From contig NZ_CP031423.1 of the NCBI RefSeq assembly GCF_003991875.1, forward strand, positions 2,604,001-2,668,000: a stretch of DNA of 64,000 nucleotides. Reading direction: 5' to 3'. The DNA comes from Microbacterium lemovicicum. Lineage in GTDB: Bacteria > Actinomycetota > Actinomycetes > Actinomycetales > Microbacteriaceae. Position 1 is the stretch's first letter, and each line of letters begins with the position of its first letter. The notes under the pieces are model-generated. The model ran no database searches and was not told the origin of the DNA. It saw only the letters and a list, made by a program, of their open reading frames with translations. The translations under genes were made by a program, and so were the position numbers. Positions 1 to 9,411 of the stretch are shown piece after piece.

Positions 1-117
1 CACGTCGATGAAGCCCAGTCCTGCGTAGAAGCGGACGGACCCGTCCATGTCGGACACCCCGACCCCGATGTGGTCGAGGCCCAGCAGGGTGCCGAACTGG
101 TGGTGCGGTCGGCTCAT
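1..117 (-). CDS. VOC-fold (glyoxalase/dioxygenase superfamily) protein, N-terminal part only
   Basis: The reverse strand reads from an ATG at 117 out through the left edge: 39 residues beginning MSRPHHQFGTLLGLDHIGVG and continuing with a DMDGSVRFYAGLGF segment. The pattern hydrophobic-DHIGVGVSDMDxSxxFY is the first beta-alpha-beta unit of vicinal-oxygen-chelate proteins, in which the His of DHIG is commonly a metal ligand. The rest lies outside the window, so the substrate cannot be told. It is divergent from the SDR at 291, and the 173 bp between them hold a cluster of four regulatory sites, so both may share control. Confidence 0.75.
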   Translation of the reverse strand, partial: MSRPHHQFGTLLGLDHIGVGVSDMDGSVRFYAGLGFIDV

Positions 118-187
118 TCCATCTCCCGTCGAGCTGCGACGCATGCACGTCGCTGACGTCGGCAGGGGCCGATCGCGTTGAAGCGAT

Positions 188-261
188 GTTTGCACAACGA
201 ACAATTGTCCGCAATACGCACACTATCGTTCGTATTGCGATTGTTCGTTCGCATATCGTAC
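188..261. promoter_or_regulatory. Cluster of four 15-bp IclR-type operator sites in a divergent promoter
   Basis: Seen directly: GTTTGCACAACGAAC at 188-202, GTCCGCAATACGCAC at 207-221, the reverse-strand copy AATCGCAATACGAAC at 228-242, and GTTCGCATATCGTAC at 247-261. They fit the window consensus GTTCRCNATACGNAC. Start-to-start spacings are 19, 21 and 19 bp. A possible -10 element TATCGT (254-259) lies in the last site and the third site covers the -35 area, so a bound protein should repress the SDR at 291. Known context: PcaU/PobR-type IclR regulators bind repeats resembling GTTCGATAATCGCAC. Inference: the IclR protein encoded at 39511 binds here. Confidence 0.6.
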
Positions 262-290
262 AGTTTGACGAATCCGAGGAGGGAGCCATC

Positions 291-1076
291 GTGATCGACG
301 GCGCAGAGATGACGGGCCGCGAGCCCGTCCGAGCGGTGGGTCTTCTGACCGGCCGGCGCTTCCTCGTCACGGGCGGCGCACGCGGCATCGGCGCGGCGGT
401 CGTGCACCTGCTCTCCGAGCACGGTGCGCACGGCGCCGTCATCGACCTGGGCGAGCCGGAGACGGCCGGCCCCTGGCCGGCACGGTCCGCCGACGTCGCC
501 GACGAGCACGCCATGCGCGCGGCGGTCGCCGACCTGGTCGCGCAGAACGGGCCGTTCGACGGCCTCGTGGCCGCCGCGGGCGTCGTGCCGTCCTGGCACT
601 CCCCCGAGGACATCGACCTCGACGACTTCGACCGCGTCCAGCGCGTGAACACCCGGGGGATCGTCGTGTCGCTCAAGACGGTCGTACCCGGCATGCCCGA
701 CGGCTCCACGGTCGTCGCCATCGGGTCGCTCAACTCGTGGAAGGGCGACGCGCACCTCCTCTCCTACGTCGCGAGCAAGCACGCGGTGCTCGGCATCGTC
801 CGCTCCGCGGCTCTAGCCCTGGGCTCCCGCGGCATCCGGGTCAACGCCGTCGCCCCCGGCCCGGTGGCGACCGAGGCGCTCCTCTCGCGCATCGACAGCC
901 GAGTGGATGCCACGGGCCGCACCCGCGACGAAGCGCTGGCCTCGTCCGCCTCGGCGACGGCCCTGCAGCGACTCGCCACTCCCGACGACGTCGCGGGCGC
1001 GGTGCTCTTCCTCTCCAGCCCCCTGGCGGCGGCGATCACCGGACATCTGCTGCCCGTCGACGGCGGCCTGTCGTGA
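291..1076 (+). CDS. SDR-family oxidoreductase
   Basis: A 261-residue short-chain dehydrogenase/reductase, NAD(P)-dependent and probably cytosolic. The Rossmann motif VTGGARGIG sits near residues 25-33, a catalytic Ser in VVAIGSLNS, the YVASK catalytic Tyr-Lys pair, and the usual C-terminal ITGHLLPVDGG. The length is normal for classical SDRs. The start chosen is GTG 291, preceded six bases upstream by GAGGAGGGAG (276-285); a longer in-frame start at 186 would run through the operator cluster and is unlikely. It is the first gene of a tight forward run (13 bp to the next SDR) and probably oxidises a hydroxyl group of the catabolic substrate. Substrate not predictable. Confidence 0.88.
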   Translation: MIDGAEMTGREPVRAVGLLTGRRFLVTGGARGIGAAVVHLLSEHGAHGAVIDLGEPETAGPWPARSADVADEHAMRAAVADLVAQNGPFDGLVAAAGVVPSWHSPEDIDLDDFDRVQRVNTRGIVVSLKTVVPGMPDGSTVVAIGSLNSWKGDAHLLSYVASKHAVLGIVRSAALALGSRGIRVNAVAPGPVATEALLSRIDSRVDATGRTRDEALASSASATALQRLATPDDVAGAVLFLSSPLAAAITGHLLPVDGGLS

Positions 1077-1089
1077 GGAGGGCGGAGGG

Positions 1090-1839
1090 ATGACCTCGCT
1101 CGACGGGCGCACCGCGCTCATCACCGGCGTCTCGGGCGGCATCGGCACGGCGCTGGCCGCGACCTTCGCCCGCGAGGGCGCGGCCGTCATCGGGACCTAC
1201 CGGCAGCGCCGCGCCGAAGCCGAGACGGCGGTCCCCGGAGGGCTCGCCCAGCTGCTCGACGCCGACCTGTCCGATGCCGGCGCGGCGCGCGATCTCTGGC
1301 GGCGCGCGCGGGCCGCGGCATCCATCGACACCCTCGTGGTCAACGCGGCCACCCTCGTCCCCACGGCTCTCGACGCCGACGACGAGGACTGGGACGACGG
1401 CTGGCAGCGGTCGCTGCAGACCAACGTCGTCGCCGCCTCCACCCTGATGCGCGCCGCGGCCGCCGACTTCGCCGAGCGGGGGTCGGGGTCCATCATCGCG
1501 ATCTCGAGCTGGGCCGCCCAGCAGGGGTCGCGCCTGCCCGACCTGGGCGCCTACGCCGCCTCGAAGGCCGCCCTCCGCAACTTCGCCCAGACGCTCGCCC
1601 GCGCGACGGCACGCGACGGCGTGCGCGTGTACACCCTCGCCCCCGGCCCCGTCGGCACCGGCATGGGGACGGTCGACCGCGACGACGACGAGATCCGCGC
1701 GGTCGCCGACGGCCTCGCGATGGGCCGCCACGTGGACGCGCAGGAGATCGCCGAGCTCGCCGCCTTCCTCGCGAGCGATCGCTGCCCCAGCCTGACCGGA
1801 TCCACCCTCGACCTGAACGGCGCGAGCTACATCCGCTGA
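1090..1839 (+). CDS. SDR-family oxidoreductase (paralogue of the SDR at 38692)
   Basis: A 249-residue short-chain dehydrogenase. It has TGVSGGIG at the cofactor site, VVNAAT in place of the common NNAG, Ser in IAISSWA, and YAASK. ATG 1090 follows GGCGGAGGG. The C terminus TGSTLDLNGASYIR is nearly identical to the end of the SDR at 38692-39456, and both have SSW next to the catalytic Ser, so the two are close paralogues. Both lie downstream of the same 15-bp operator type, suggesting related steps in one pathway. Substrate unknown. Confidence 0.88.
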   Translation: MTSLDGRTALITGVSGGIGTALAATFAREGAAVIGTYRQRRAEAETAVPGGLAQLLDADLSDAGAARDLWRRARAAASIDTLVVNAATLVPTALDADDEDWDDGWQRSLQTNVVAASTLMRAAAADFAERGSGSIIAISSWAAQQGSRLPDLGAYAASKAALRNFAQTLARATARDGVRVYTLAPGPVGTGMGTVDRDDDEIRAVADGLAMGRHVDAQEIAELAAFLASDRCPSLTGSTLDLNGASYIR

Positions 1840-1883
1840 CGCGGTGCCGCCGCCACGAGCACGACCTGCGAATCGGACGTCCC

Positions 1884-3050
<1,167 letters not shown>

Positions 3051-3096
3051 AGCTGTTGAGGGTTCTGACCGTCTCATCATCGACCTCGAGCGAGCG

Positions 3097-3102
3097 TAGA
3101 CT
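3097..3102 (+). promoter_or_regulatory. -10 element of a probable leaderless promoter
   Basis: TAGACT (TAnnnT type) is separated by eight bases from GTG 3111 and no Shine-Dalgarno is visible before that codon. In actinobacteria this arrangement commonly gives a leaderless mRNA beginning at the start codon. It suggests the aldolase at 3111 has its own promoter and is not only read through from the SDR/dehydrogenase run. Confidence 0.45.
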
Positions 3103-3110
3103 GATCGTTT

Positions 3111-3872
3111 GTGAACACTGACGCGATGTCCTCCGTTCAGGTCGGCGCCTGGTCGATGCTCGGCACGGCCGCCGCGGCATCGCTGATGTCGCGAATCGGC
3201 GCCGACTGGGTGGTGCTGGACTCCCAGCACGGCCTGTACGACGACGCCGGCGTGATCGCTGCCGTCCCCGCCGCGGCGTCGGTGCCCGTCCATGTGCGGG
3301 TCAGCGCGAACACGCCCGCGCTCATCGGCCGGGCCCTCGACGCCGGAGCTGCCGGCGTCATCGTGCCGATGGTGCAGGATGCCGCGGAGGCGGTCGCCGC
3401 GGCGGCCGCCTGCCGCTACGCGCCCGAAGGCATCCGGTCATGGGGGCCGCTGGCCGCCTACCGCGGCGAGAGCACCGTGCCCCCCGCCGAGGCGAACGCA
3501 CGCGTCTCGTGCGCGGTGATGGTCGAGACCCCCACCGCCGTCGCAGACGTCGAGGCGATCGCCGCCGCCCCCGGGGTCGACATCGTGTTCGTCGGCCCCT
3601 TCGACCTCTCGATCGCCCTCGGCGTCGAGGTGGCGGATCTTCTCGCCGACCGCACGCCCGGCAACCCGCTGGACCGCATCGTGGCCGCGTGTCGCGCGGC
3701 GGGCACCGTCGCGGGCGCCTTCGCCGGTGGAAGGGATGCTGCCGACGCCCTGCTCAGCCGCGGCTTCACCTGGATCGCCGTCGCCGTGGACACGCAGCTC
3801 ATCACCGCCGCGGGCACCGCGCTCGTCGCCGACACCCGCGGCGCAGCCCGCCGCCCGGAGGAGAACCGATGA
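3111..3872 (+). CDS. HpcH/HpaI-family class II aldolase
   Basis: A 253-residue TIM-barrel aldolase of the HpcH/HpaI type: metal-dependent retro-aldol cleavage of a 4-hydroxy-2-oxo acid to pyruvate plus an aldehyde. Landmarks: VVLDSQHG with His40 as the likely catalytic base, Arg63 in HVRVS, VIVPMVQDAAEA, the metal ligands Glu139 in VMVETPTA and Asp165 in VGPFDLS. The start is GTG 3111 (leaderless model); ATG 3126 is an alternative. It overlaps the next gene by ATGA and follows the hydroxyacid dehydrogenase by 60 bp, so it may cleave a downstream keto intermediate. The aldehyde partner is unknown. Confidence 0.85.
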   Translation: MNTDAMSSVQVGAWSMLGTAAAASLMSRIGADWVVLDSQHGLYDDAGVIAAVPAAASVPVHVRVSANTPALIGRALDAGAAGVIVPMVQDAAEAVAAAAACRYAPEGIRSWGPLAAYRGESTVPPAEANARVSCAVMVETPTAVADVEAIAAAPGVDIVFVGPFDLSIALGVEVADLLADRTPGNPLDRIVAACRAAGTVAGAFAGGRDAADALLSRGFTWIAVAVDTQLITAAGTALVADTRGAARRPEENR

Positions 3873-5542
3873 CCGACACCGTCCGCCGCATCGCCGACGA
3901 GTACGTCCGCGCGCTGGCCGCGCACGAGCCCGCCGCCGCCCAGGCGCTCGGCGAGCGCCCGACCCGGCCGCTCGCCGACCTCTCGCCGGAGTGGCTGGAG
4001 GAGCGCTACGCGCTGCAGGGCGAGACCCTGCGCCGACTGGCCGGCCTGCCCGCCGACGCCGACGACGCGGTGCTGCGCTCGGCGATGACGGAGCGGCTCA
4101 CCAGCGACCGCGGCTTCTACGACACGGGCTTCACCCCCCGGATGGTGGCGGGCCTCGCGAGCCCCGTGCATCTCATCCTGGAGAGCATCGAGGGACTCCC
4201 GATCTCCGACGACGAGGCCGGCATGGCCGTCCTCGAGCGGCTGGAGGCGGCACCGGCATCCGTCGACGACTACATCCGCGCGCTCGAGCGCGCACGGGAG
4301 CTCGGACGCCGAGGTCGCTTCACCGGCACGGGCGTCGCCGCTGTCCGGCAGATCGACCTCCTCGCCCAGCAGGTGGAGGGCTGGGTGGCCACCGACTACT
4401 TCGGCCGCGTTCCTCGCGAGGAGGGGCTCTCCTCCGCCGCCGCCGATCGCGCCGATCGGGCCGCGCGCGAGATGGCGGAGGCGCTGACGCGCCTCGCCCG
4501 CTTCCTGCGGGACGACCTCCGGGCGGATGCCCCCGAGGAGGACGCGATGGGCGAAGACGTCTACCCGGCGATGGTGGCGAGCATGCTGGGCACCCCGGTC
4601 GACCTCCGGGAGGTCTACGCCTACGGGTGGAGCGAGCTGGAGCGGCTGGTCGCGCAGTCGCGCGATCTGGCGTCGCGGCTCGGCGGCACGGGCACCGACC
4701 CCGTGCGCTCCGCGGGCGCTCTGCTCGACGAGGATCCGCGCTACCGCCTCGAGGGCGTCCCCGCGATCACCGCGTGGCTCCGTGAGCGGGTCGACGAGAC
4801 CACGCGGGCCCTGCAGGGCGTCGCGTTCGACCTGCCCCCGACGATCGCGGACGTGGACTGCCTCGTGTCGCAGGCCTCCAGCGGCGTGGTCTACTACACC
4901 CCGGCGCCGCCGAACGCGGAAGTTCCGAGCCGCATCGTCTGGACCATCCCCAGCGGCGTGCCCTTCGCCGCCACGTGGCACGAGGTCTCCAGCGTCCATC
5001 ACGAAGGCCTGCCCGGACACCACCTCGAGCACACGGTCAACCGCGCCAACGCCGACCTGCACCCCTGGCAGCGCTACCTGTGCGAGGTGCACGGCTACGC
5101 CGAGGGCTGGGCGCACTACGCGGAGGGGCTGTCGGACGAGCTCGGCCTGATCCGCGACGACGCCGAGCGTCTCGGCATGGTGCTGGGTCAGATCTGGCGC
5201 GCCGTCCGGATCGTGGCCGACATCGGCATGCACACCGACTGGCCCGTGCCCGAGACGCCCCTCACCGATCAGACGCGGTGGACGCCGCAGCTCGCGCGCG
5301 AGTTCCTCGAGGAGTTCGCCTTCGTCGAGCCCGACCTGGCCCGGTTCGAGGTCGACCGCTACCTCGGCATCCCGGGTCAGGCGCTCGCCTTCAAGGTCGG
5401 CGCCAAGCTGTGGGTCGACGCCCGCACCGCATGGCGTGCCCGCCACGGCGACGACGCACCGCTGCGCGACTTCCACCGCGACGCGCTCGCCCTGGGCCCC
5501 ATGGGGCTGGGCCCGCTGCGCGACCTGCTGCTCGCGGACTGA
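3869..5542 (+). CDS. DUF885-family putative metallopeptidase
   Basis: A 557-residue DUF885 protein. The family marker HEGLPGHH is at 378-385 and EGWAHYAEGL near 413; together they look like a zinc site (His, His, Glu) of a gluzincin-like peptidase. No signal peptide is evident, so it should act in the cytoplasm. ATG 3869 overlaps the aldolase stop (ATGA) and GGAGGAG at 3857-3863 is its ribosome site, indicating translational coupling. A diverged paralogue is at 18931. Enzymatic proof for bacterial DUF885 is scarce; hydrolysis of a small amide or peptide is an inference. Its coupling to an aldolase suggests it releases a substrate from a conjugate. Confidence 0.82.
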   Translation: MTDTVRRIADEYVRALAAHEPAAAQALGERPTRPLADLSPEWLEERYALQGETLRRLAGLPADADDAVLRSAMTERLTSDRGFYDTGFTPRMVAGLASPVHLILESIEGLPISDDEAGMAVLERLEAAPASVDDYIRALERARELGRRGRFTGTGVAAVRQIDLLAQQVEGWVATDYFGRVPREEGLSSAAADRADRAAREMAEALTRLARFLRDDLRADAPEEDAMGEDVYPAMVASMLGTPVDLREVYAYGWSELERLVAQSRDLASRLGGTGTDPVRSAGALLDEDPRYRLEGVPAITAWLRERVDETTRALQGVAFDLPPTIADVDCLVSQASSGVVYYTPAPPNAEVPSRIVWTIPSGVPFAATWHEVSSVHHEGLPGHHLEHTVNRANADLHPWQRYLCEVHGYAEGWAHYAEGLSDELGLIRDDAERLGMVLGQIWRAVRIVADIGMHTDWPVPETPLTDQTRWTPQLAREFLEEFAFVEPDLARFEVDRYLGIPGQALAFKVGAKLWVDARTAWRARHGDDAPLRDFHRDALALGPMGLGPLRDLLLAD

Positions 5543-5588
5543 CCGGTCGACTCAGGCGCTCCCGACAGGTCGGGGCACCGTCTGCCCA

Positions 5589-5616
5589 CACCGACGGATC
5601 GCGGGCGCCGTCGGTG
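5589..5616. terminator. Intergenic hairpin between convergent genes
   Basis: CACCGACGG (5589-5597) pairs exactly with CCGTCGGTG (5608-5616) across a 10-base loop. It lies between the DUF885 stop (5542) and the stop of the reverse ABC ATPase (5618). No T-run follows on either side, so it is a plausible but not classical bidirectional terminator. Confidence 0.5.
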
Positions 5617-5617
5617 C

Positions 5618-6712
5618 TCACGCCGGGTCGGGGGCGCCGTCGGCGCGGACCGTCGCCACCGGCCGCCTCACGGCGACGGCCACCTCGTCGCCGGTCCGGT
5701 GCTGCGCGGAGGCGGCGACCTCCACCTCGATGCCGGTCGACTCCCCCGCCCGTGGCGTGAGCCGCACGCGCAGCAGTTCGTCGGCGCCGCGGAAGCTCGC
5801 ATCCACGACGGTCCCCCGGCGACCGCGCGCGCCCGGATCGACGAGTCCGAGGGTCTCGGGACGCAGCACGGCCAGCCGATCCCCCGCGGGCGTCCCCGGA
5901 GCGATCGCCACATCGCCCAGCGCGCTGCGGGCCGACGGGCCCCCGTCGACCTGCACCGGCAGAAGGACCGAGCGGCCGATGAAGCCCGCGACGAAGGCGT
6001 CCGCCGGGCGGTCGTACACCTCGCGCGGCGTGCCGCTCTGGCGGATGCGTCCGGCGCGCATCACCAGCACGCGGTCGGCGACGGCGAGCGCCTCCGCCTG
6101 ATCGTGCGTGACGAGCAGGGCGGCACTGTCGGTGCGCCGGAGCGCGCGGATCATGTCGCCGCGCACCTGCTCGCGCAGCGAGGCGTCGAGGTGCGCGAAC
6201 GGCTCGTCCAGGAGCACGAGTCCGGGGCGGGCGGCGAGGGTGCGTGCGAGGGCGGCGCGCTGCGCCTCGCCCCCCGAGATCTCGTGCGGGAGGCGCGGTG
6301 CCAGCGAGGCGATGCCGAGCACGTCGAGCAGGGCGTCGACGATCTCGCGCGACTGCCCCCGGCGCAGGCTGTACCCGACGTTCGCGGCGACGCTCAGGTG
6401 CGGGAACAGCACGTCGTCCTGGAACACCATGCCCACCCCGCGGTCCTCCGGCGGCACGGGCCGTCGACCGCCGGTCACGCGCACACCGGCGACGTCGACG
6501 GTGCCGTGAGCCGCGGCATCCAGTCCCGCGATGATCCGCAGCGTCGAGGACTTGCCGCACCCGGACGGCCCGACGAGGGCCACGATCTCGCCCTGACCGA
6601 CCTCGACGTCGACGTGGTCGACCGCGATCCGCTCGCCGTGACGGCGGACCAGCCCGCGCGCCGCCAGGGCAGGGGCGCCGGTCGCGCGAGCGCCGACCGC
6701 GGACCCGCTCAC
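5618..6712 (-). CDS. Fe(III)-type ABC transporter ATP-binding protein
   Basis: A 364-residue ATPase of the FbpC/PotA-like class: Walker A GPSGCGKSS (about 48-56), signature ISGGEAQRAALAR, Walker B LVLLDEPF, switch LLVTHDQAEALA, and a C-terminal TOBE-like beta domain. It energises import through the permease at 6709 using the binding protein at 8284. The start is GTG 6712, which overlaps the permease stop (GTGA); a much longer in-frame opening upstream is only antisense/out-of-frame permease sequence. Substrate assignment rests on the binding protein. Confidence 0.85.
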   Translation of the reverse strand: MSGSAVGARATGAPALAARGLVRRHGERIAVDHVDVEVGQGEIVALVGPSGCGKSSTLRIIAGLDAAAHGTVDVAGVRVTGGRRPVPPEDRGVGMVFQDDVLFPHLSVAANVGYSLRRGQSREIVDALLDVLGIASLAPRLPHEISGGEAQRAALARTLAARPGLVLLDEPFAHLDASLREQVRGDMIRALRRTDSAALLVTHDQAEALAVADRVLVMRAGRIRQSGTPREVYDRPADAFVAGFIGRSVLLPVQVDGGPSARSALGDVAIAPGTPAGDRLAVLRPETLGLVDPGARGRRGTVVDASFRGADELLRVRLTPRAGESTGIEVEVAASAQHRTGDEVAVAVRRPVATVRADGAPDPA

Positions 6713-8274
6713 GCCGACACCGCCGCGCGCGCCGCCGACCGCTCGTGCAGGGCGAGCAGGGGGACGCTCAGGGCGACCATCAGCAGCGCGGCGATGCTCG
6801 CCGTGGTGTACTGCCCCTCCACGATCGCCCCCCAGACGCGGATGGCGAGCGTCTCCGATCCGGTCGGGCGCAGCAGGAGCGTGACGGGCAGCTCGTGCAG
6901 CGCGGCGAAGAAGACGAGCGTCGCGCCCACGAGCGTCGACCGGCGCACCAGCGGCGCCACGACCCGCAGCGCCGTCCGCACCGGCGGATCGCCGAGGGTG
7001 CGGGCGACGTCGATGAGTCGGGGGTCGATTCGTCGCAGCGCGATCACGAGGGGGCCCAGGGCCAGCGGGAGGAAGAGCACCGCGTAGGCCAGGACGAGCG
7101 TGGTGGTCGACTGGTAGAGCACCCGCGGCCCGATGAGCGACAGGACGAGCACGGCCAGCCCGACGGCCAGGTGCGGGAGGGAGTGCGTCACCCACGGCAG
7201 TCCGTCGACGACACGGGCGAGCGGCGAGCGGCGGCGGGCGACGAGGGCCACGGGCACCGCGAGCGCCGTCGTGACCACCCCCGCGAGCAGAGCGAAGTAC
7301 AGGGCGTTGCCCGCCTCGGCGAGCACCGGTCCGGGCTGCACGCCGTTCGCCAGGCCCCGCACCGCCCAGGTGGCCAGCGTCGCCACCGGCAGCACCGTCG
7401 AGAGCAGCACGACCGCGGCCAGCACGGCGGTGCCGGCCAGGATCGCTCCGCGGCCGATGGCCACTGGGACGATCGGCCGCGCCCGCGCGGCGACCGCGCG
7501 CTCGCGTCCCCGCAGCACCGCCTGCGCGAGGATGAGCGCGAGCGCCACGAGCACGAGCACCCCGCACAGCGCGAAGGCCGGCGCGAGGTCGACCCGGCCG
7601 CGGAACTGCGCGTAGACGGCGCGCGTGAACGTGTCGTAGCGGAGCATCGAGACGGCGCCGAAGTCGGACACGACGTAGAGCGCCACGACGCACCCGGCCA
7701 GCGCGAGGGTGCCGCGCAGGTGCGGCAGCGTCACCCGCACGAAGGCCCGGATCGGCCCGTCGCCGAGCAGCCGGGCGCTGTCGAGGAGCGCCGGGTCCTG
7801 ACGCGCCAGCGCCGCACCCACGAGGGTGTGCACGATCGGCACGCTCACGATGGCCAGGCACGCGGTCGCCGCCCACAGCCCGGTCGCGGGAGGCAGCCGG
7901 TCCACTCCGAGCGGGGCGAGCCAGCCGGTCAGCACGCCGCCGCCGCCCAGCATGCCCGACAGGGCCACGGCGAAGACGTAGGCGGGCAGCACCAGCGGCA
8001 CGCAGACCAGCACCGACCAGATGCGGCGGCCCGGAAGGGACGTGCGCCGTGTCAGGAGCGCGGTCGTGGTGCCCAGCACCCCGGAGACGGCCACCACGAG
8101 CACCGTGAGCAGGAGGGTGTTGCCGAGGAGCTCGAGGAGACGGGATGCCGGCACGGTGGCGGCCGAGCGCCCCAGCCACGCCTGCACGACGAGGACGATC
8201 AGCGGCGGAACCGACAGTCCGGCGACGATGACGACCGCGAGGACCGTCGCCGTCCGGCCGAGCGCGCTCCTCAT
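6709..8274 (-). CDS. Fe(III)-type ABC transporter permease, two fused permease domains
   Basis: A 521-residue inner-membrane protein with about 12 hydrophobic segments in two homologous halves, each with an ABC-coupling loop (RLLGDGPIRAF in the first half, RTLGDPPVRTAL in the second). This FbpB-like tandem fold is usual for ferric and thiamine/phosphonate importers, where a single chain forms the whole channel. ATG 8274 is taken as start; GTG 8277 immediately before it is possible. The ribosome site AGGGTGA overlaps the end of the binding-protein gene, nine bases upstream. Confidence 0.87.
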   Translation of the reverse strand: MRSALGRTATVLAVVIVAGLSVPPLIVLVVQAWLGRSAATVPASRLLELLGNTLLLTVLVVAVSGVLGTTTALLTRRTSLPGRRIWSVLVCVPLVLPAYVFAVALSGMLGGGGVLTGWLAPLGVDRLPPATGLWAATACLAIVSVPIVHTLVGAALARQDPALLDSARLLGDGPIRAFVRVTLPHLRGTLALAGCVVALYVVSDFGAVSMLRYDTFTRAVYAQFRGRVDLAPAFALCGVLVLVALALILAQAVLRGRERAVAARARPIVPVAIGRGAILAGTAVLAAVVLLSTVLPVATLATWAVRGLANGVQPGPVLAEAGNALYFALLAGVVTTALAVPVALVARRRSPLARVVDGLPWVTHSLPHLAVGLAVLVLSLIGPRVLYQSTTTLVLAYAVLFLPLALGPLVIALRRIDPRLIDVARTLGDPPVRTALRVVAPLVRRSTLVGATLVFFAALHELPVTLLLRPTGSETLAIRVWGAIVEGQYTTASIAALLMVALSVPLLALHERSAARAAVSA

Positions 8275-8283
8275 CACGTCACC

Positions 8284-9348
8284 CTAGATGAGCCCCGAGC
8301 GGGCGATGAGGTCGGTGGCGACGTCGAGGTTGCCGGCGACCTCCGGCAGGCGCATGTCGCGGATGAGCGCCGGATCCAGGGGCCGCTCGCCCTCGGGAGT
8401 GCCGATGCCGTCGGCGAGCGGGTACTCCCCGACCTCCTCGAGGAAATGGCGCTGGGCATCCTCCGACAGCAGGAAGCGCACGAAGTCGACCGCCGCCTCC
8501 GGGTGCGCGCCGGCGGCGAGCGCGCCGATCGTCGTGGGCATGACGACGTCGCCCGGGTCGCCCGCGGCGAAGGAGTGGTTGCGCACGGGGAAGGCCGGGT
8601 CCTCGGTCACGAGGCGGTGCACGTAGTAGTGGTTGACGAGCCCGGTGTCGAGGTCGCCCGCCGCGATCGCCCGCAGCTGCTCCTCGTTGCCGTCGAAGAT
8701 CTGCGGGTCGTTCGCGGCGACGCCCTTGAGCCAGTTCAGGGTCTCGTCCTCGCCGCGCATCGCGACCATCGCCGCGACGAACGAGACGAAGGAGCTGTGC
8801 GTGGGCGACACGCCCACCCGTCCCCGCCAGGGTTCGCCGGTCAGCTCGAACACCGAGGCGGGCAGCTGCGCATCCGGGGTCTGCGCGGGGTCGTAGGCCA
8901 GCACGCGCCGGCGCGCGGTGACGCCCACCCAGTCGCCGTCGGCTCCGGAGATCCCCGCGGGGACCCTCTCGATCACGTCGGCCGGAAGCGGTGCGAGCAG
9001 GCCGGCCTCGGAGACCGCTCCGATGTAGACGGGGTCCTGCGTGAAGAACAGGTCGGCGGGCGAAGTGCCGCCCTCCTGCAGGATCGTCGTGGCGAGCTCG
9101 CCGGTGCTGCCGTACCGGGCGTCGACCTGGAGGCCGGTGCTCTCCTCGAACGCCTCGACGAGGGGGCGGACGTGGTCCTCGTTGCGGCCCACGTACACGA
9201 CGAGGTCGGCCCCGTCACCGCCCGTCGCCGCGTCGCCGCCCGGGGTCGCGCCGCCTGCCGCCGATCCGCCGGCGGTGGAGCCGGCGGCACACCCGGTGAG
9301 GGCGAGGGAGGCGGCGAGGAGGATGACGGTGAGGCGGGACGTGCGCAT
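8284..9348 (-). CDS. Extracellular Fe(III)-binding lipoprotein (FbpA-like)
   Basis: A 354-residue solute-binding lipoprotein with the lipobox LTGC (Cys20) followed by a Gly/Ala/Ser linker to about residue 47. LVVYVGRNEDHVRPLVEAF starts the periplasmic-binding fold. NHYYVHR carries adjacent Tyr241-Tyr242, the tyrosine pair that binds ferric iron in FbpA proteins, which supports iron rather than thiamine or phosphonate. It is first of three genes on the reverse strand, 63 bp after the BNR-protein gene, so it may be partly transcribed from that operon. No clear iron box was recognised in the short upstream gap. Confidence 0.85.
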   Translation of the reverse strand: MRTSRLTVILLAASLALTGCAAGSTAGGSAAGGATPGGDAATGGDGADLVVYVGRNEDHVRPLVEAFEESTGLQVDARYGSTGELATTILQEGGTSPADLFFTQDPVYIGAVSEAGLLAPLPADVIERVPAGISGADGDWVGVTARRRVLAYDPAQTPDAQLPASVFELTGEPWRGRVGVSPTHSSFVSFVAAMVAMRGEDETLNWLKGVAANDPQIFDGNEEQLRAIAAGDLDTGLVNHYYVHRLVTEDPAFPVRNHSFAAGDPGDVVMPTTIGALAAGAHPEAAVDFVRFLLSEDAQRHFLEEVGEYPLADGIGTPEGERPLDPALIRDMRLPEVAGNLDVATDLIARSGLI

Positions 9349-9411
9349 GCGGGGAGGCTCCGATGGGGTGACGGCCCGGCCGTCGGGTGAAGAGGGGCGG
9401 GCGCCGGGGCG

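Noticed and set aside
186..290. Longer N terminus of the first SDR from ATG 186
   Set aside because: It would translate the operator cluster and there is a strong ribosome site just before GTG 291.
3103..3125. An extra IclR-type operator at the aldolase start (reverse strand GTTCACAAACGATC)
   Set aside because: It lacks one base of the consensus core and overlaps the leader and start codon, so it is too weak to claim.
5618..8179. Apparent 853-residue fusion of permease and ATPase
   Set aside because: The upstream part is permease DNA read in a different frame; a GTGA overlap at 6709-6712 gives a proper ATPase start.
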